Of a stretch of 64,000 bases of DNA, positions 43,281 through 55,177 are shown one piece after another. Origin of the DNA: Larix kaempferi (lineage: Eukaryota > Streptophyta > Pinopsida > Pinales > Pinaceae); contig BSBM01000486.1 of NCBI GenBank assembly GCA_027924585.1, positions 40,068,001 to 40,132,000 of the forward strand, read 5' to 3'. The position numbers and the translations under genes are program-made. Below the pieces are notes generated by a model. It had not been told where the DNA came from. It worked only from the letters and a program-made list of their open reading frames with translations, and did no database searches. The first letter of the stretch is position 1. Each line of letters starts with the position of its first letter.

Positions 43281-44903
43281 TGATGGCCAAGGTTGTCCTT
43301 CATGACAACACATTAATGACAAAGACCAAGAAGTTGATGGCATGGACAAGGAAAAAGCATGCCATGCCAAGGACAATGAAGAAAAAGACAATGACAAGGC
43401 AAGCATGGATGACATGGAAGACATGACAAGTCTCAAGCATAGATGACTTGACAACATAGCAAGGATGAAGGAGCATGATAAAGAGAGAAGGACTTGGCTT
43501 GATTGGTGAATTGGCAAGCATGCGAAACATTGGTGAGATCAGCAAGCTGGGCAAAAGACAAGATGATCTGGCAAGCAATTAAGTTGAAGGGACAAGTGAC
43601 ATGGTAGTTGAAGAGCCCATGCGGGCATCTTCTACACTGCCTGCGGGCATTTGCTGGAGGAGCACTTGGGCATATGAGAGGCCCCTTGCGGGTATAATCA
43701 AGTAGCCCCTGCGGGCATATTTGAAGGACTTAATGGTCCATTGCGGGCATTTCTTGAGCCCATTGCGGGCATTTCCAGTAAAGACTGCGGGCATAAATAA
43801 GACCCTCTGCGGGCATGTTTGGAGGACTATGCGGGCATATCAAAATAGCCCTTGCGAGCATATTTTGAAGAGCCATGAAGGTATGAAGAATAGGCATTGC
43901 GGGCATTTGCTAAAGGCCCTTGCGGGCATTTGTTGATGACCCTTGCGGGCATGTGATGGAGAAGAATACTCACCTTAATGATGTGGCAAAAGGCCAAAAA
44001 TATATAAATAGATATTGGATCATGGAAATGAAATAAAAATAATATCATTTGATAAAATAAAAATAAACATTGACAAGTCAGCCTCTTAAATTTATGGATA
44101 CGACAAGTATAAATAAAGAAAAAATTGTTGATTTTATGAGTGAATTTGTGTGGTGATTTTGTGTGTGAAAAAGGAGCTCTGGTTTCAGGGTTTAGAGATG
44201 ATAAGGACAAGTTCGGTGAAGCAGCAGCAACAGCATAAGCAACATGCAAGGAGTTCTTATTTTTATCTTTAATTCTGGGTTAAACTGAGGCAACAAATTG
44301 ATGATGGAATGAAGACATGCTTGTAAAATGATGAAGACATATTGAATGCTGATGTGCTCTCGGACAAAATACCGAAGATAATCTCGTGGACAGTGATGAC
44401 AGGCCTGTGACAAGTTGATGAATGACAGATTGGTTAATGGATAGGGCAGTGACACGTTGTTGATATGATAGTGAGTGTGAAGACATGAGTGTGGAAACTG
44501 TATTGTAAATGCAAGCAAGTTTTGCATCTGAGGTTTGGATACCTCGATCCTTCTTAGCTGGGTCTAGGAAAACCAGCCTGGGCCTGGAATAGGAGTTGGT
44601 GCTCTTTTATCAGTTGGTGCTGATTTACCCTAACGATTGTAGCCGGTCCAATCAAATATAAAAAGATTACAACGATTATATTGTGTTGTGCTCTCTTGTG
44701 TTGTGGTGTTTGTTATTGTTCAATGATTTAGTTGATAACATGCTTATGATTCATGATTGATTAGTTGATGGAAGATTATGAAATGTTGATGTAATTGGTA
44801 GAATGATGCATTGATGAATCTTTGATTAATAGAAGTCGAAAAGGATTTAAAATTGGCTTCACACTGATTCACCCCCCTCTCATTGCGAACATTGTGTTCA
44901 ACA
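43281..44903 (+). mobile_element. GAG-1 5' LTR (1623 bases)
   Basis: It starts TGATGGCCAAGG and ends GTGTTCAACA. It matches 47568-49154 throughout. U3 contains a phased array of TGCGGGCAT (43620-43952) and a TATATAAATA box at 44001-44010. The end GATTCACCCCCCTCTCA...TTCAACA is typical of SIRE-like copia LTRs. A perfect CTGAT duplication flanks the whole element. Confidence 0.92.
43620..43952 (+). promoter_or_regulatory. Phased TGCGGGCAT array in the GAG-1 5' LTR
   Basis: Exact copies start at 43620, 43642, 43710, 43742, 43764, 43786, 43808, 43830, 43898, 43921 and 43944. Degenerate copies fill the gaps at 43665, 43687, 43853 and 43876. Steps are 22 or 23 bases, with one of 32, while the sequence between cores varies. 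The array ends about 50 bases before the TATA box at 44001. A tandem origin is likely, but only the 9-base core stays constant, which is what conserved protein-binding sites would look like. Confidence 0.8.
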
Positions 44904-44919
44904 ATTGGTTTCAGAGCCA
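44904..44919 (+). promoter_or_regulatory. GAG-1 primer-binding site
   Basis: ATTGGTTTCAGAGCC follows the LTR. TGGTTTCAGAGCC is a one-base variant of the initiator tRNA-Met site common in SIRE-like elements. Confidence 0.7.
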
Positions 44920-44970
44920 GGCCTTCACCATCAGCTTTTGCAAGCTTGAAGGAGATCCGTGGACACAATT

Positions 44971-46581
44971 ATGGATCCAAAAGAAGAATTCATCAATGAT
45001 CTACCTATGTTTGATGTGAAAGATTATTTTGGTTGGAGGAGCAATATGAAAGCCTACCTAAAGAATTTTGGAGTTTGGGAGATTGTGATCGATCCACCCA
45101 ACCCATCAAACAAGAAGGGCAAATCAACAACACAAAAAAATGCAAAGAAGGACAATACAACAACATTGAAGTTTCTCTTGGATGGACTTCCAATTTCAGT
45201 CAAAGAAGGTATTGGGGACACTTCACCAAAGAATCTATGGTTCAAATTGGAGAGTGAAAATCAGAAGGAAAGACAAGACATTGAAAAAGAAAATTAGGAA
45301 ACAAAAGTTAATATTACTGAAGATGTCAAAAGGGAAGAATCAGACTCCAGTAAAGGTATGGATACTTCTGATTGTAGTATCTTAGTATTTGATGAAGCTG
45401 AAAATGCTATTGCAGATAATAATGAAGAGTTACTGAAGGCCAGACAACGAATTATAAATTATGTGTGTGACATTGATCTCAGAGCAGATTGGTGCTACAA
45501 CAGAGTTGAACTAAACCAATTTGATTACAAGATGTTTAGGAAGACAACCTTTGAGTGTTTGGACAATTTCCAAAAGAAGAACATAAAACTAAAAGAGTTG
45601 CTGAAGAAACTTAAGCATAAAGGAGTAGTGTTGTATGATCAGTTGGAAGCTAAAGAAGATGAAAGAGAAAGACTAAAGATTCAATTGATAAATCAAGCTA
45701 AAGAAAAAGAAGAGCATGGTAAGGATTCGTAAGATCTTGAGGAGTCAAGGAAGATCAATGTTGATTTAAAAACTCAGTTGGAGGAATCCAAGAGAATAGA
45801 AGAGGCATTAAGAATCCAGCTAGAAAAGATAGAGAAAACATGTCAAAAGCTTGAGATGGAGATAGTTGGTCTCAGAAAGAAGGACAAGAAATCTGATGCC
45901 TATGTAAAGTTCAACAAAAGTTCAGATATCTTGGATGAAACACTGAAATGTGAAAGGTCTCCTTTTGACACATCTGGTCTTGGGTTCAAGAAGGAAGAAC
46001 AACATGACACTTTCAAGAAGAAAGAAGAACAAGACACTTTGTCTCCCAAGACTCCAGAAGCAGGTCCATCAGCGTCCAAAGCTGCTCCCCATCCACCTGC
46101 TCTTGACAACAAAGACATTGAAAGTTCAAGAATACTTCAAGAAGCTAATTCTATCCCTCAAAGCAAATTTTTCAAAAGAGAGGCAACTAGAAGACGGAAC
46201 CAAAGTCCCAGGTATGCAAATGGATTTAATGGTTATTGTTTCTCTTGTTCTAACTTTGGTCACAAGGCTATGGATTGTAGAAGAAGTGGTGGAAGTCCCA
46301 ATGACAAGGTTAGATGCTGGACATGTGATCAAATTGGACACCTCGTTGCCAACTGTCACACATTGAGTTGCTACACATGTAGTGGTTTCGGTCATAAAGC
46401 TCAAAACTGTGCAAGCCCAAGAAGACAATCTTTGAGAAGTTTGTCATATTCATCAAGAAGGAAAATGGATGAATCTTGGAAGGAGAATAAGGAAAAAAGC
46501 TCTGAAGACAAAAGGACAAATTCTAAAAGTGAAGGACACTCAGGTTTGGGTGAAAAAGAATATTTTGCTAAATCTGAATGA
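44971..46581 (+). pseudogene. GAG-1 gag with coiled coil and three zinc knuckles
   Basis: One frame of 537 codons runs from ATG 44971 (MDPKEEFINDLPMFDVKDYF) to TGA 46579-46581. It has two in-frame stops, TAG 45295-45297 and TAA 45730-45732, and no frameshift. The N-terminal capsid-like part includes WRSNMKAYLKNFGVWEIV. The middle (about residues 150-310) is rich in Glu, Lys and Leu with heptad character, likely a coiled coil. A Pro/Ser linker follows. Three CCHC knuckles close it: C-F-S-C-x4-H-x4-C, C-W-T-C-x4-H-x4-C and C-Y-T-C-x4-H-x4-C at about 46230-46410. It would package RNA. No pol follows, so this is a TR-GAG-type, non-autonomous element, most like SIRE gag. Confidence 0.85.
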
Positions 46582-47567
46582 AGTTGATGATCAATGCACA
46601 AATGAAGCTGGCTTCCACATGGAAAGCCATACTTGATGTCTGTTAAAGACTTGACACCATGAGTTCATTATTGGAGGATGGACTAAATGGGTGAATGATG
46701 GTTGCTCCAAGGAAGTAACAGGTCCAAGGATCCTGGCATGTTCATAGGGGGAGTATGGTTGGTTAAGAAAGCAAAGCAGCATGGTGGTATTTTGAAGTTT
46801 TGTTCTTGATGCATGCTTACCTTTTATGAATTTACTAGATAATTACTGATGCATTTAGTTTTGGATATGATTGGCAAGAATTTCTTGTTGTTGGTATCTG
46901 AAAATAATCAAAGGAGGCAACGCAACCATGTGATACAGTTTGCACAGTAAGTCAGATTGGTATCAAATTTATTTATACAAGAAGATAACCAACAAAAAGG
47001 ACAAATTTGCAGTATCTCTCAATTTCTGTTGAAGACATGGAAGCAGATGAAGCTTAAGGATCCAAAATCAAGTTTCTTAGCAGCATGAAGATCGAAGGAC
47101 AAAGTTGAAGGACTAAATCATTGGATGATTTAGTAATCAGACAAGAAATAACATAATTATAATGAAGATGTTTTATGGGATACAATAGTAAAACGTAGTG
47201 CAAAAGTCAGATCAGAAATGACAGAGTTATGATGACAAGGCAATGACATTTTCAAGGATAAGTTGTTTCAAAAGTGAGGGAAGACACGAGCTCAGGGGGA
47301 GCAATCTTATATGTAAATATATGGTAAGCTAAGCCAAAGAGGGAGTATGCATAATTCTCAACAATTGTTATAAACAATTGAAGATTAGCTTAGAGAATTA
47401 AAATTCTATATGACAAGGGAGATCAACAAATGATTTCATGAAGTATTTAAAGATATCTTTTTGGGCATTGTGAAGGTTTTAATGACTAGGTGATTGGCCC
47501 TTTGTAATTAATGTCAAAGGGGTAGAGAAATGTTGAGGAGGTTGCCATCAATGACAAAGGGGGAGAT
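46582..47567 (+). other. GAG-1 non-coding 3' interior and polypurine tract
   Basis: This is about 1 kb with no protease, integrase, RT or RNase H motif in any frame that I could see. It ends in CAAAGGGGGAGAT at 47555-47567, the polypurine tract directly before the 3' LTR. Confidence 0.7.
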
Positions 47568-49154
47568 TGATGGCCAAGGTTGTCATTGATGACAACACAT
47601 TAATGACAAAGACCAAGAAGTGATGACATGGACAAGGAAAAAGCATGACATGGCAAGGACAATGAAGAAAAAACAATGACAAGGCAAGCATGGATGACAT
47701 GGCAGACATGACAAGTCTCAAGCATTGATGATTTGACAACACAACAAGGATGAAGGAGCATGACAAAGAGAGAAGGACTTGGCTTGATTGGTGAATTGGA
47801 AAGCATTCCAAACATTGGTGAGATTAGCAAGCTAGACAAAAGACAAGATGATGTGGCAAGCAATTAAGTTGAAGGGACAAGTGAAATGGCAGTTGAAGGG
47901 CCCATGCGGGCATCTTCTACATTGCCTACGGGCATTTGCTAGAGGAGCACTTGGGCATATGAGAGGCCTCTTGCGGGCATAATCAAGTAGCCCCTGCGGG
48001 CATATTTGAAGGACTTAATGGCCCATTGCAGGTATTTCTTGAGCCCATTGCGGGCATTTCCAGTGAACACTGCGGGCATAAATAAGACCCTCTGCGGGCA
48101 TGTTTGGAGGACTATGCGGGCATATCAAAATAGCCCTTGCGGGCATATTTTGAAGAGCCATGAAGGTATGAAGAAGAGGCATTGTGGGCATTTGTTGATG
48201 ACCCTTGCGGGCATGTGATGGAGAAGAATACTCACCTTAATGATGTGGCAAAAAGACCAAAAATATATAAATATATATTGGATGAGGATAACATGGAAAT
48301 GAAATAAAAATAAAGATTGACAAGTCGGCCTCTTAAATTTATGGATAAGACAAGTATAAATAAAGATAAAATTGTTGATTTGATGTGTGAATTTGTGTGT
48401 GAAAAAGGAGCTCTGATTTCGGGGTTTAGAGATGACGAGGACAAGTTCGGTGAAGCAGGAGCAACAACAGGAGCAACATGCAAGGAGTTCTTATTTTTAT
48501 CTTTAATTCTGGGTTAAACTGAGGCAGCAAATTGATGGTGGAATGAAGACATGCTTGTAAAATGATGAAGACATGACGAATGAAGACATACTGAATGCTG
48601 ATGTGCTCCCGGACATAATACTGAAGATGATCTCGTGGACAGTGTTGACATGACATGACAAGTTGATGATATGACAGATTGGTTAATAGACATGGCAGTG
48701 GCATGTTGTTGATATGACAATGAGTGTGAAGACATGAGTGTGCAAACTGTATTGTACATGCAAGCAAGTCTTGCATCTGAGGTTTGGATACCTCAATCCT
48801 TCTTAGCTGGGTCTAAGAAAACCAGGCTGGGCCCTAGAATAAGAGTTGGTGCTCTTCTTATCAGTTGGTGCTGATTTACCCTAACGGTTGTAGCCGGTCC
48901 AATCAAATATAAAAATATTACAAAGATTATATTGTGTTGTGCTCTCTTGTGTTGTGGTGTTTATTATAGTTCAATGATTTAGTTGATAACATGCTTATGA
49001 TTCATGGTTGATTAGTTGATGGAAGATTATGAAATGTTGATGTAATTGGTAGAATGATGCATTGATGAATCTTTGATTAATAGAAGTTGAAAAGGATTTA
49101 AAATTGGCTTCACACTGATTCACCCCCCTCTCAATGTGAACATTGTGTTCAACA
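47568..49154 (+). mobile_element. GAG-1 3' LTR (1587 bases)
   Basis: This is the partner of 43281-44903. Its TGCGGGCAT array spans 47905-48214, with exact cores at 47905, 47972, 47995, 48049, 48071, 48093, 48115, 48138 and 48206. TATATAAATA is at 48264-48273. It ends GTGTTCAACA at 49154, followed by the target duplication CTGAT. It differs from the 5' copy by small deletions and scattered substitutions. Confidence 0.92.
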
Positions 49155-50122
49155 CTGATTTTTTTTTTCTTCCAAATTCATCCCATTCCACACACAACTG
49201 CAATGGGCTCGGGTCCGCAATCCCCCATTGCGATCCGCAATCCATCCTTTCCGAGTTCCGCAATCCGCCTATGGAACTCGGAAGTCGGATTGCCGAAACG
49301 AACTTTCCGTCGAATTTGGGCTTTCGACTTCCGCAATCCGCATGCGGAAATCGGAAGTCGGAAACCAATTTTTGCCTCGAAAGTTTGTCCTTCTGACTTC
49401 CACACTTCCGCAATCCGCATGCGTAACTCGGAAGTTAGGTTCCATTTTTCTATACCAAAAGTTTCCTCCCGCAACTTGCATCCCGCACTCCGCATTGCGG
49501 ATGCAGAAATGTGGAGTTCCATATTCCAGTTCCAAGAGATTTTACCTTCCCCAATCCGCATTCCGCATTCCGCACTGCGGGTGCGGAAATGCATATTTCC
49601 ATATGCCCCAATGGATGATTCCCGACCTTCGCAATCCGCAATTCCGCTTTGCGGATGCGGAAACGTCCTTGCGTATGCGGAAAGGTTAGGGCCAAATACC
49701 CCTGCTCCAACAATCTTTCCAAGGCAACTTCTAAGGGGCATAACTTCCTCCTCCCTGGTCCAAATGGGACAAGGTTGGTACCGTTGGAAAGCTCTTGAGG
49801 AGCTCGATCCAATTATACAACCCCCACCCCATCTGAGTACTCCAACCATGCTAATTTCGCAACTGAATTTATGCTCATGACTCCACTTAAGTGCCTTTAT
49901 CCTTCTGCCAGGATTTTGCTTTCTTCCTGCCATGAATTCTCCCTTCACTTGACCACAGAGGGGCTCTGAAACACATCAGGGGGGGTTATCCCATTTCTTC
50001 CCCAAGACCAAGTGAAGTCAAGCCATCCCTTTGAAGGGTGAATACAATCCATAATAAACACATATAATGGACTAAACTAGCTAATCATATCAACAACCTG
50101 CAGAGGTTAGCCATGCAGATCA
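49155..50122 (-). mobile_element. Gypsy-1 5' LTR, middle part with CpG-rich island
   Basis: It continues the LTR after GAG-1. From about 49190 to 49690 it is GC- and CpG-rich, with many short inverted pieces (CCGCAATCCGCA, GCATGCGGAA, GCGGATGCGGAAA). Long overlapping frames on both strands (for example plus 49143-49880 and minus 49948-49178) are a by-product of this composition and show no domain. From 49617 on it matches the 3' LTR at 33405. It is interrupted at 50122 by Copia-5. Confidence 0.85.
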
Positions 50123-50957
50123 TGTTAAAATATTAAACAGGAAAATGATTGGAGAGAAATGCATGCATGCATGCAAAAGTGAGTTTTACATGCAACTGTT
50201 TTAGGTTTTTGGTAAACTTAACTTCACAGTGAGATGTTATAAGGAAGACAAGAGGTGACTGTCTTCAATTACAAAGATTTTGATCTGAGATAGGTCACTA
50301 GAGAGAAGGACGACTTCTCTTGAGTAGGAGGGCGCATTCCCCAAGGAGGAAGCAGCTCGTACTGCATCCGGTAGAGCGATTGAGTGTCTGTAACTTGCAG
50401 AGTATCTTCGTCTCAGAGATTGAGGAAGATCGGTGACGATAAGAGCTCAGATCTGATTCAGTACGAGTCATTCATTGTTTGAGGGAGGGAGCACTTGTGC
50501 ATGCAGAGGAGGACGTTTTGAATCAGAGGGCAGTCTTCAGAGCGAGCAGAGCAGAGCAGAGGATAGAGACAGATAGATCAAGTAGAGGCGGATCCAAGGA
50601 TACTCAAATCCAATTTTGTAGTTAGGGCTCATCTCTTCCGTGCATGCATCAACTGGATGCATGCAAATCTAGAGTTTGCCTGAAGAGATTTATGAGGTAA
50701 CCTTGTATTTTACTTGTCTCTTTTCCTATATGCTCTGGGCTCGAGAAAGAAGATAGCCCCACAATTTGCTGGTTTTTCCCATAAGGGTTCCAGGGTACAA
50801 CTGTTGTTTATGTATGATTGCATTTATATTTTAAGTTGGTAAATGCAGAACTAGTTGTATGAGTTTATATTAATGTTCTATTGATATTGAGACTCATACT
50901 GCTTGATATCTTAGGGTGATCTAGAGGGAGTAGTGATCTCTGGATCTAATATTTACA
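50123..50957 (+). mobile_element. Copia-5 5' LTR (835 bases)
   Basis: It starts TGTTAAAATATT and ends AATATTTACA, followed by primer site TGGTATCAGAGCC at 50958. Its partner is 54318-55172. The target duplication is GATCA (50118-50122 and 55173-55177), perfect. ATGCATGCATGC runs occur near 50160. Confidence 0.93.
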
Positions 50958-52190
50958 TGGTATCAGAGCCCTGGTAAGGGTCAGGGAGTGCTTTCATACT
51001 CAGATCTACAACTGCAGCATCAGATCTACATCATGGGGGAAGAGCAAATTGTTTGCACTTCTTGCTCCGCTACAGATATTGATGAGTGTACTACCAATGG
51101 GATTGACAGGGAGATGGCTCTTAACTCCTATCAATCATTGATGGCCTCCACTTCTAGTGTATGGTGCATAGACAGTGGAGCTTCGAGTCATATGATAGGT
51201 GTTTGCGGATATTTTTTTGACCTAGCAGAGGATGGGATAGATCTTGAAATTGTCTTGGGAGACAACTCTACGGTCAAGGCTATAGGACGAGGAACCGTCT
51301 TTCCAGAAAGACTTTGGAGAATAGATGAGAGTTCGAGATGTTCTATATGTTCCAGGTCTTAAGAAAAACTTGATCTTTGTTTCTACCATTGAAGATCGAG
51401 GACTATGGGTAATGTTCAGAGATGGGAACGTTCTAGTTCATCCAAAGGGATCCAAGGTTTCCTCAGTTGAGAGGATTGGAGTCCGTTGTGGGAAGCTATA
51501 TAAATTGAGCTTCCAACTTCATCATCCCCTAAGTCATAGCAGTAAGGATGAGGGATGTGTACCCTGTAAGTTTTGGCACAAAAGGATGGCTCATCTGCAC
51601 CATCCGGCTCTAAAGATTCTGAGGGAGATTGTGATAGGAGTACCTGAGTTCAGCACTGAGCACACTGATGTGTGTAAGGGGTGTGCTCTCGGAAAGTACG
51701 TCAAGATTGCATTTCCCAAGAGCGACACTAGAGCTACAGGAGCTCTTGATGTGATTCATTCTGACCTTTGTGGTCCGATGTACACCACATCACTGAAAGG
51801 ATACAAGTACTATGTGTCATTCATTGATGACTATTCCAGGAAGACCTGGCTCTAGTTCCTGAAGAGCAAAGACTCTAAGGAAGTTTTGCAGAAGTTTCAG
51901 GAGTTCAAGGCTCTTGCGTAAAAACAGATAGAAAGGAAGATTAAGATCTTCAGATCAGATAATGGGGGAGAGTACACCTCCACTGAGTTCAATAAGTTCT
52001 GCACTCAGGAAGGCATCAAGAGCCAGTTGACTGTTCCTTATACACCTCAACAGAATGGGGTTGCTGAGAGGAAGAACAGGGCCATTATTGGAGCTGCGAG
52101 ATCCATGTTGCATGATCAGGGATTGCCATTTTTTTTTGGGCTGAAGCATGCAACACTGCAGCTTACATTCAGAACAGGAGCCCCCATAAG
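50958..52190 (+). pseudogene. Copia-5 protease and integrase (gag deleted)
   Basis: After the primer site only about 200 bases precede protease: WCIDSGASSHM lies near 51170. The capsid and zinc knuckle, some 0.9 kb in Copia-2, are gone. A frameshift lies near 51320. GAG-pre-integrase has FWHKRMAHLHHPAL and CKGCALGK. The integrase core has HSDLCGPM, RSDNGGEY and GVAERKNR. Stops lie at 51853-51855 and near 51919. A frameshift at a run of T near 52130 moves coding to the frame used from 52194. It is a close relative of Copia-2. Confidence 0.9.
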
Positions 52191-53700
52191 GCTTTGGGGG
52201 ACAGGACCCTCGAGGAGGCCTTCTCTGGGAAGAAACCTGAAGTTGGGCACTTCAGGATTTTTGGATGCCTCACCTACTCTCATGTTCCTTTGGAGAAAAG
52301 GACAAAGCTGGAACCCACTGCAGAAAGAGGAATTCTGGTTGGGTATGATGAGACTTCAAAGGCGTATCGCATTTACATTCTTGCTCTCAAAAAGAATGTT
52401 GTGAGGCGGGATGTAAAGTTCGAGGAGGATCGGGCCTTTTGGAAGTCATGTGAGTCAGAGAAGGGAAAGCAGCCAGTTGCTACATCCCTACTTGACACAG
52501 GACAGAGTACTGCTCAACAGTCAATAGGGTCCCAAGTGTTTGGAGTGACAGATGCACAAGATACGGTTTCCACGGGCACAGAAACAGGAACCGGCACAGG
52601 ATCTCAGGTTGGTGATCAACTAAGATCAGGATCCCGGATTACAGGTTCCCGAGCTACAGGATTAACAACTACTGGCACCTCTACTGGAGGTACTCACTCA
52701 CATACAGGATATTGGGACGAGGATGAGGAGTTCTCATCTTATGATGTCACTTCAGGGAAGAGGAAGCCCAAGTGGCTTCAGGACACCTTGAAGGACGCTC
52801 AGGCAATAGGAACTCCCAAGAAAGATGTGAGAGAAAGAAAGGCTCCACAGAGATTCTGCAGTTACTTAGATCTAGTAAGCAACATCAATGAGTCAGAACC
52901 TTCCTCATACGAACAAGTAGCAGGAAAGCAAGCGTGGAGAGATGCCATGTTGGAAGAGTATGCTTCCATCATGAAGAATGATGTTTGGGAAGTAGTGCCC
53001 AGACCAGAAGGAAAATCTGTAGTCACCTCCAGATGGCTCTATAAGATTAAATATGCAGCAGATGGCAGCATTGAGAAATACAAAGCCAGGTTTGTGGCTA
53101 GAGGTTTCTCACAGATAGAGGGAGTTGACTATGAGGATACGTTTGCTCCTATGACCAGGTATTCTTCCATCAGGACTGTGATTTTAGGTGCAGCAGAAAT
53201 GGGATGGAAGATCATCAGATGGATGTCAAGACAACTTTCCTAAATGGACTCATAGAGGAGGAGGTTTACATTGAGCAGCCTGAGGGCTTTGAGGTACTTG
53301 AGAGAGAGTCTCATGTGTGCAGATTGAAGAAAGCTCTATATGGCTTAAAGTAGGCACCCAAAGCTTGGTATTCTAGGATAGATACCTATTTGCAGCAGCT
53401 AGGGTTTCAGAAGAGTGAAGCAGATCCAAATCTCTACTTCATCGTAGTGAAAGGGGATCCTCTTATCCTTGTGCTTTATGTAGATGATTTGTTTATCACA
53501 GGGTTAGAAAAACTCATCAGTGATTGCAAGCCAGACCTTGCATCTGAGTTTGAGATGAAGGATATAGGATTGATGCATTACTTCCTAGGGATGGAAGTTT
53601 GGCAGGAGGATGGGCATATCTTTCTGAGTCAGGGCAAGTATGCCATGGGCAAGTGGCTTCTGAGAGTAAGTTGGCCGATTCCACTAAGTATAGACAACTC
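52191..53700 (+). pseudogene. Copia-5 integrase C-terminus and reverse transcriptase
   Basis: The frame is open from 52194 to 53243: EVGHFRIFGCLTYSHVP, a Thr/Gly/Ser-rich linker (about 52500-52720), then the RT start DAMLEEYASIMKNDVWEVV and ARGFSQIEGVDYEDTFAP. A frameshift near 53210 precedes the MDVKT motif, and a TAG stands at about 53351 beside Y-G-L-K. Then LVLYVDDLFITG (catalytic) and IGLMHYFLGMEVWQ follow. The sequence after QGKYAMG jumps, consistent with a small deletion before RNase H. Confidence 0.9.
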
Positions 53701-54323
53701 ATCGGTTCCTTGATGTACTTGGTCAACAGCAGACCAGATTTGAGCTTTGCTGTCAACACCTTGAGTCAGTACATGGTAGAACCTAGAGATGTACACTGGG
53801 TAGCAGCAAAGCATGTTTTGAGATACATAAGTGGAACAATAGAGTACAATATAAATTATGTGAGGCAGGGAGAAGTCCAGCTAGTGGAGTTCACAGATTT
53901 AGACTAGGAAGGGAATGCAGGTGACAGGAAAAGCACCTCCCGTTGTTGCTTCAACTTAGGTTCGACAGTTGTGTCATGGTTCAACAAGAAGCAGAAGTCC
54001 GTTGTGAAGCTATCTAGCTTCGCAAGATGTTGATGAGTCTATTTGATTAGCAGTTGGAGCCTACGGTGATTCACTGTGACAATCAGAGTTGCATCAAGCT
54101 CTCTGAGAATCCAGTGTTTCATGATCGATCCAAACACATTTAGATCAAATATCACTTTATTCGTGATCATGTTCAGAAGGGAGCAGTTGAGCTACAGTAC
54201 ATTTCTACAGATGAGCAGGTTGCAGACATTTTGAACAAGTCTTTGATGAAGACTAGGTTTGAATACTTCAGGGAGAAGATGGGAGTGGTACAGAATCCTT
54301 TCCTGGTTAAGAGGGAGTGTTAA
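53650..54323 (+). pseudogene. Copia-5 RNase H and pol end
   Basis: YRQLIGSLMYLVNSRPDLSF and HWVAAKHVLRYISGT are followed by FTDLD and a TAG at 53905-53907 inside the RNase H site. A short deletion follows KQKSVV, then HCDNQSCIKL. The C-terminus reads PFLVKREC with TAA at 54321-54323, inside the 3' LTR. GTTAAGAGGGAG just before the LTR is both coding and the polypurine tract. Confidence 0.88.
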
Positions 54324-55172
54324 AATATTAACCAGGAAAATGATTGGAGAGAAATTCATGCATGCATGCAAAAGTGAGTTTTGCATGCAACTGTTTTAGG
54401 TTTTTGGTAAACCTAACTTCACAGTGAGATGTTATAAGGAAGACAAGAGGTGACTGTCTCCAATTAGAGAGATTTTGATCTGAGATAGGTCACTAGAGAG
54501 AAGGATGACATCTCTTGAGTAGGAGGGCGCATTCCCCAAGGAGGAAGAAGCTCATACCGCATCCGATAGAGCGATTGAGTGTCTGTAACTTGCAGAGTAT
54601 CTTCGTCTTAGAGATTGAGGAAGATCAGTGACGATCAGAGCTCAAATCTGCTGAGATCCGATTCAATACGAGTCATTCATTGTTGGAGGGAGGGCGCACT
54701 TGTGCATGCAGAGGAGGATGTTTTCAGTCAGAGGGCAGTCATCAGAGCGAGCATGGCAGAGTAGAGCAAAGCAGAGGATAGAGACAGATAGATCAGGCAG
54801 AGGCGGATGCATGGATACTCAAATCCAGTTTTGCAGTTATGGCTCATCTCTTCCGTGCATGCATTAGCTGGATGCATGCAAATCTAGAGTTTGCCTGAAG
54901 AGATTTCTGAGGTAACCTTGTATTGTACTTGTCTCTTTTCCTATATGCTCTGGGCTCGAGAAAGAAGATAGCCCCACAGTTTGCTGGTTTTTCTCGTAAG
55001 GGTTCCAGGGTACATCTTTTGTTTATGTATGATTGCATTTATATTTTAAGTTGGTAAATGCATATCTAGTTGTATGAGTTTATATTAATGTTGTATTGAT
55101 ATCGAGACTCATACTGCTTGAGATCTCAGGGCGATCTAGAGGGAGTAGTGATCTTTGGATCTAATATTTACA
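54318..55172 (+). mobile_element. Copia-5 3' LTR (855 bases)
   Basis: It starts TGTTAAAATATTAACC and ends AATATTTACA. It is about 20 bases longer than the 5' copy, owing to small insertions around 54650-54780. The target duplication GATCA follows. Confidence 0.93.
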
Positions 55173-55177
55173 GATCA

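Noticed and set aside
43620-43952. Regularly spaced TGCGGGCAT as a CRISPR-like or coding repeat
   Set aside because: The spacers are only 13-14 bases and the setting is an LTR in a eukaryote. A 22-23 base step is not a multiple of three.
43827-44527. Minus-strand frames in the GAG-1 LTR (and the matching ones at 48232-48776)
   Set aside because: They are antisense to the LTR promoter region, recur only because the LTR is duplicated, and have no domain.
49143-49948. Long overlapping open frames on both strands (245 and 256 codons)
   Set aside because: They lie in a CpG-rich, palindrome-dense part of the Gypsy-1 LTR. They have no domain and mirror each other, and the frame content is explained by base composition.
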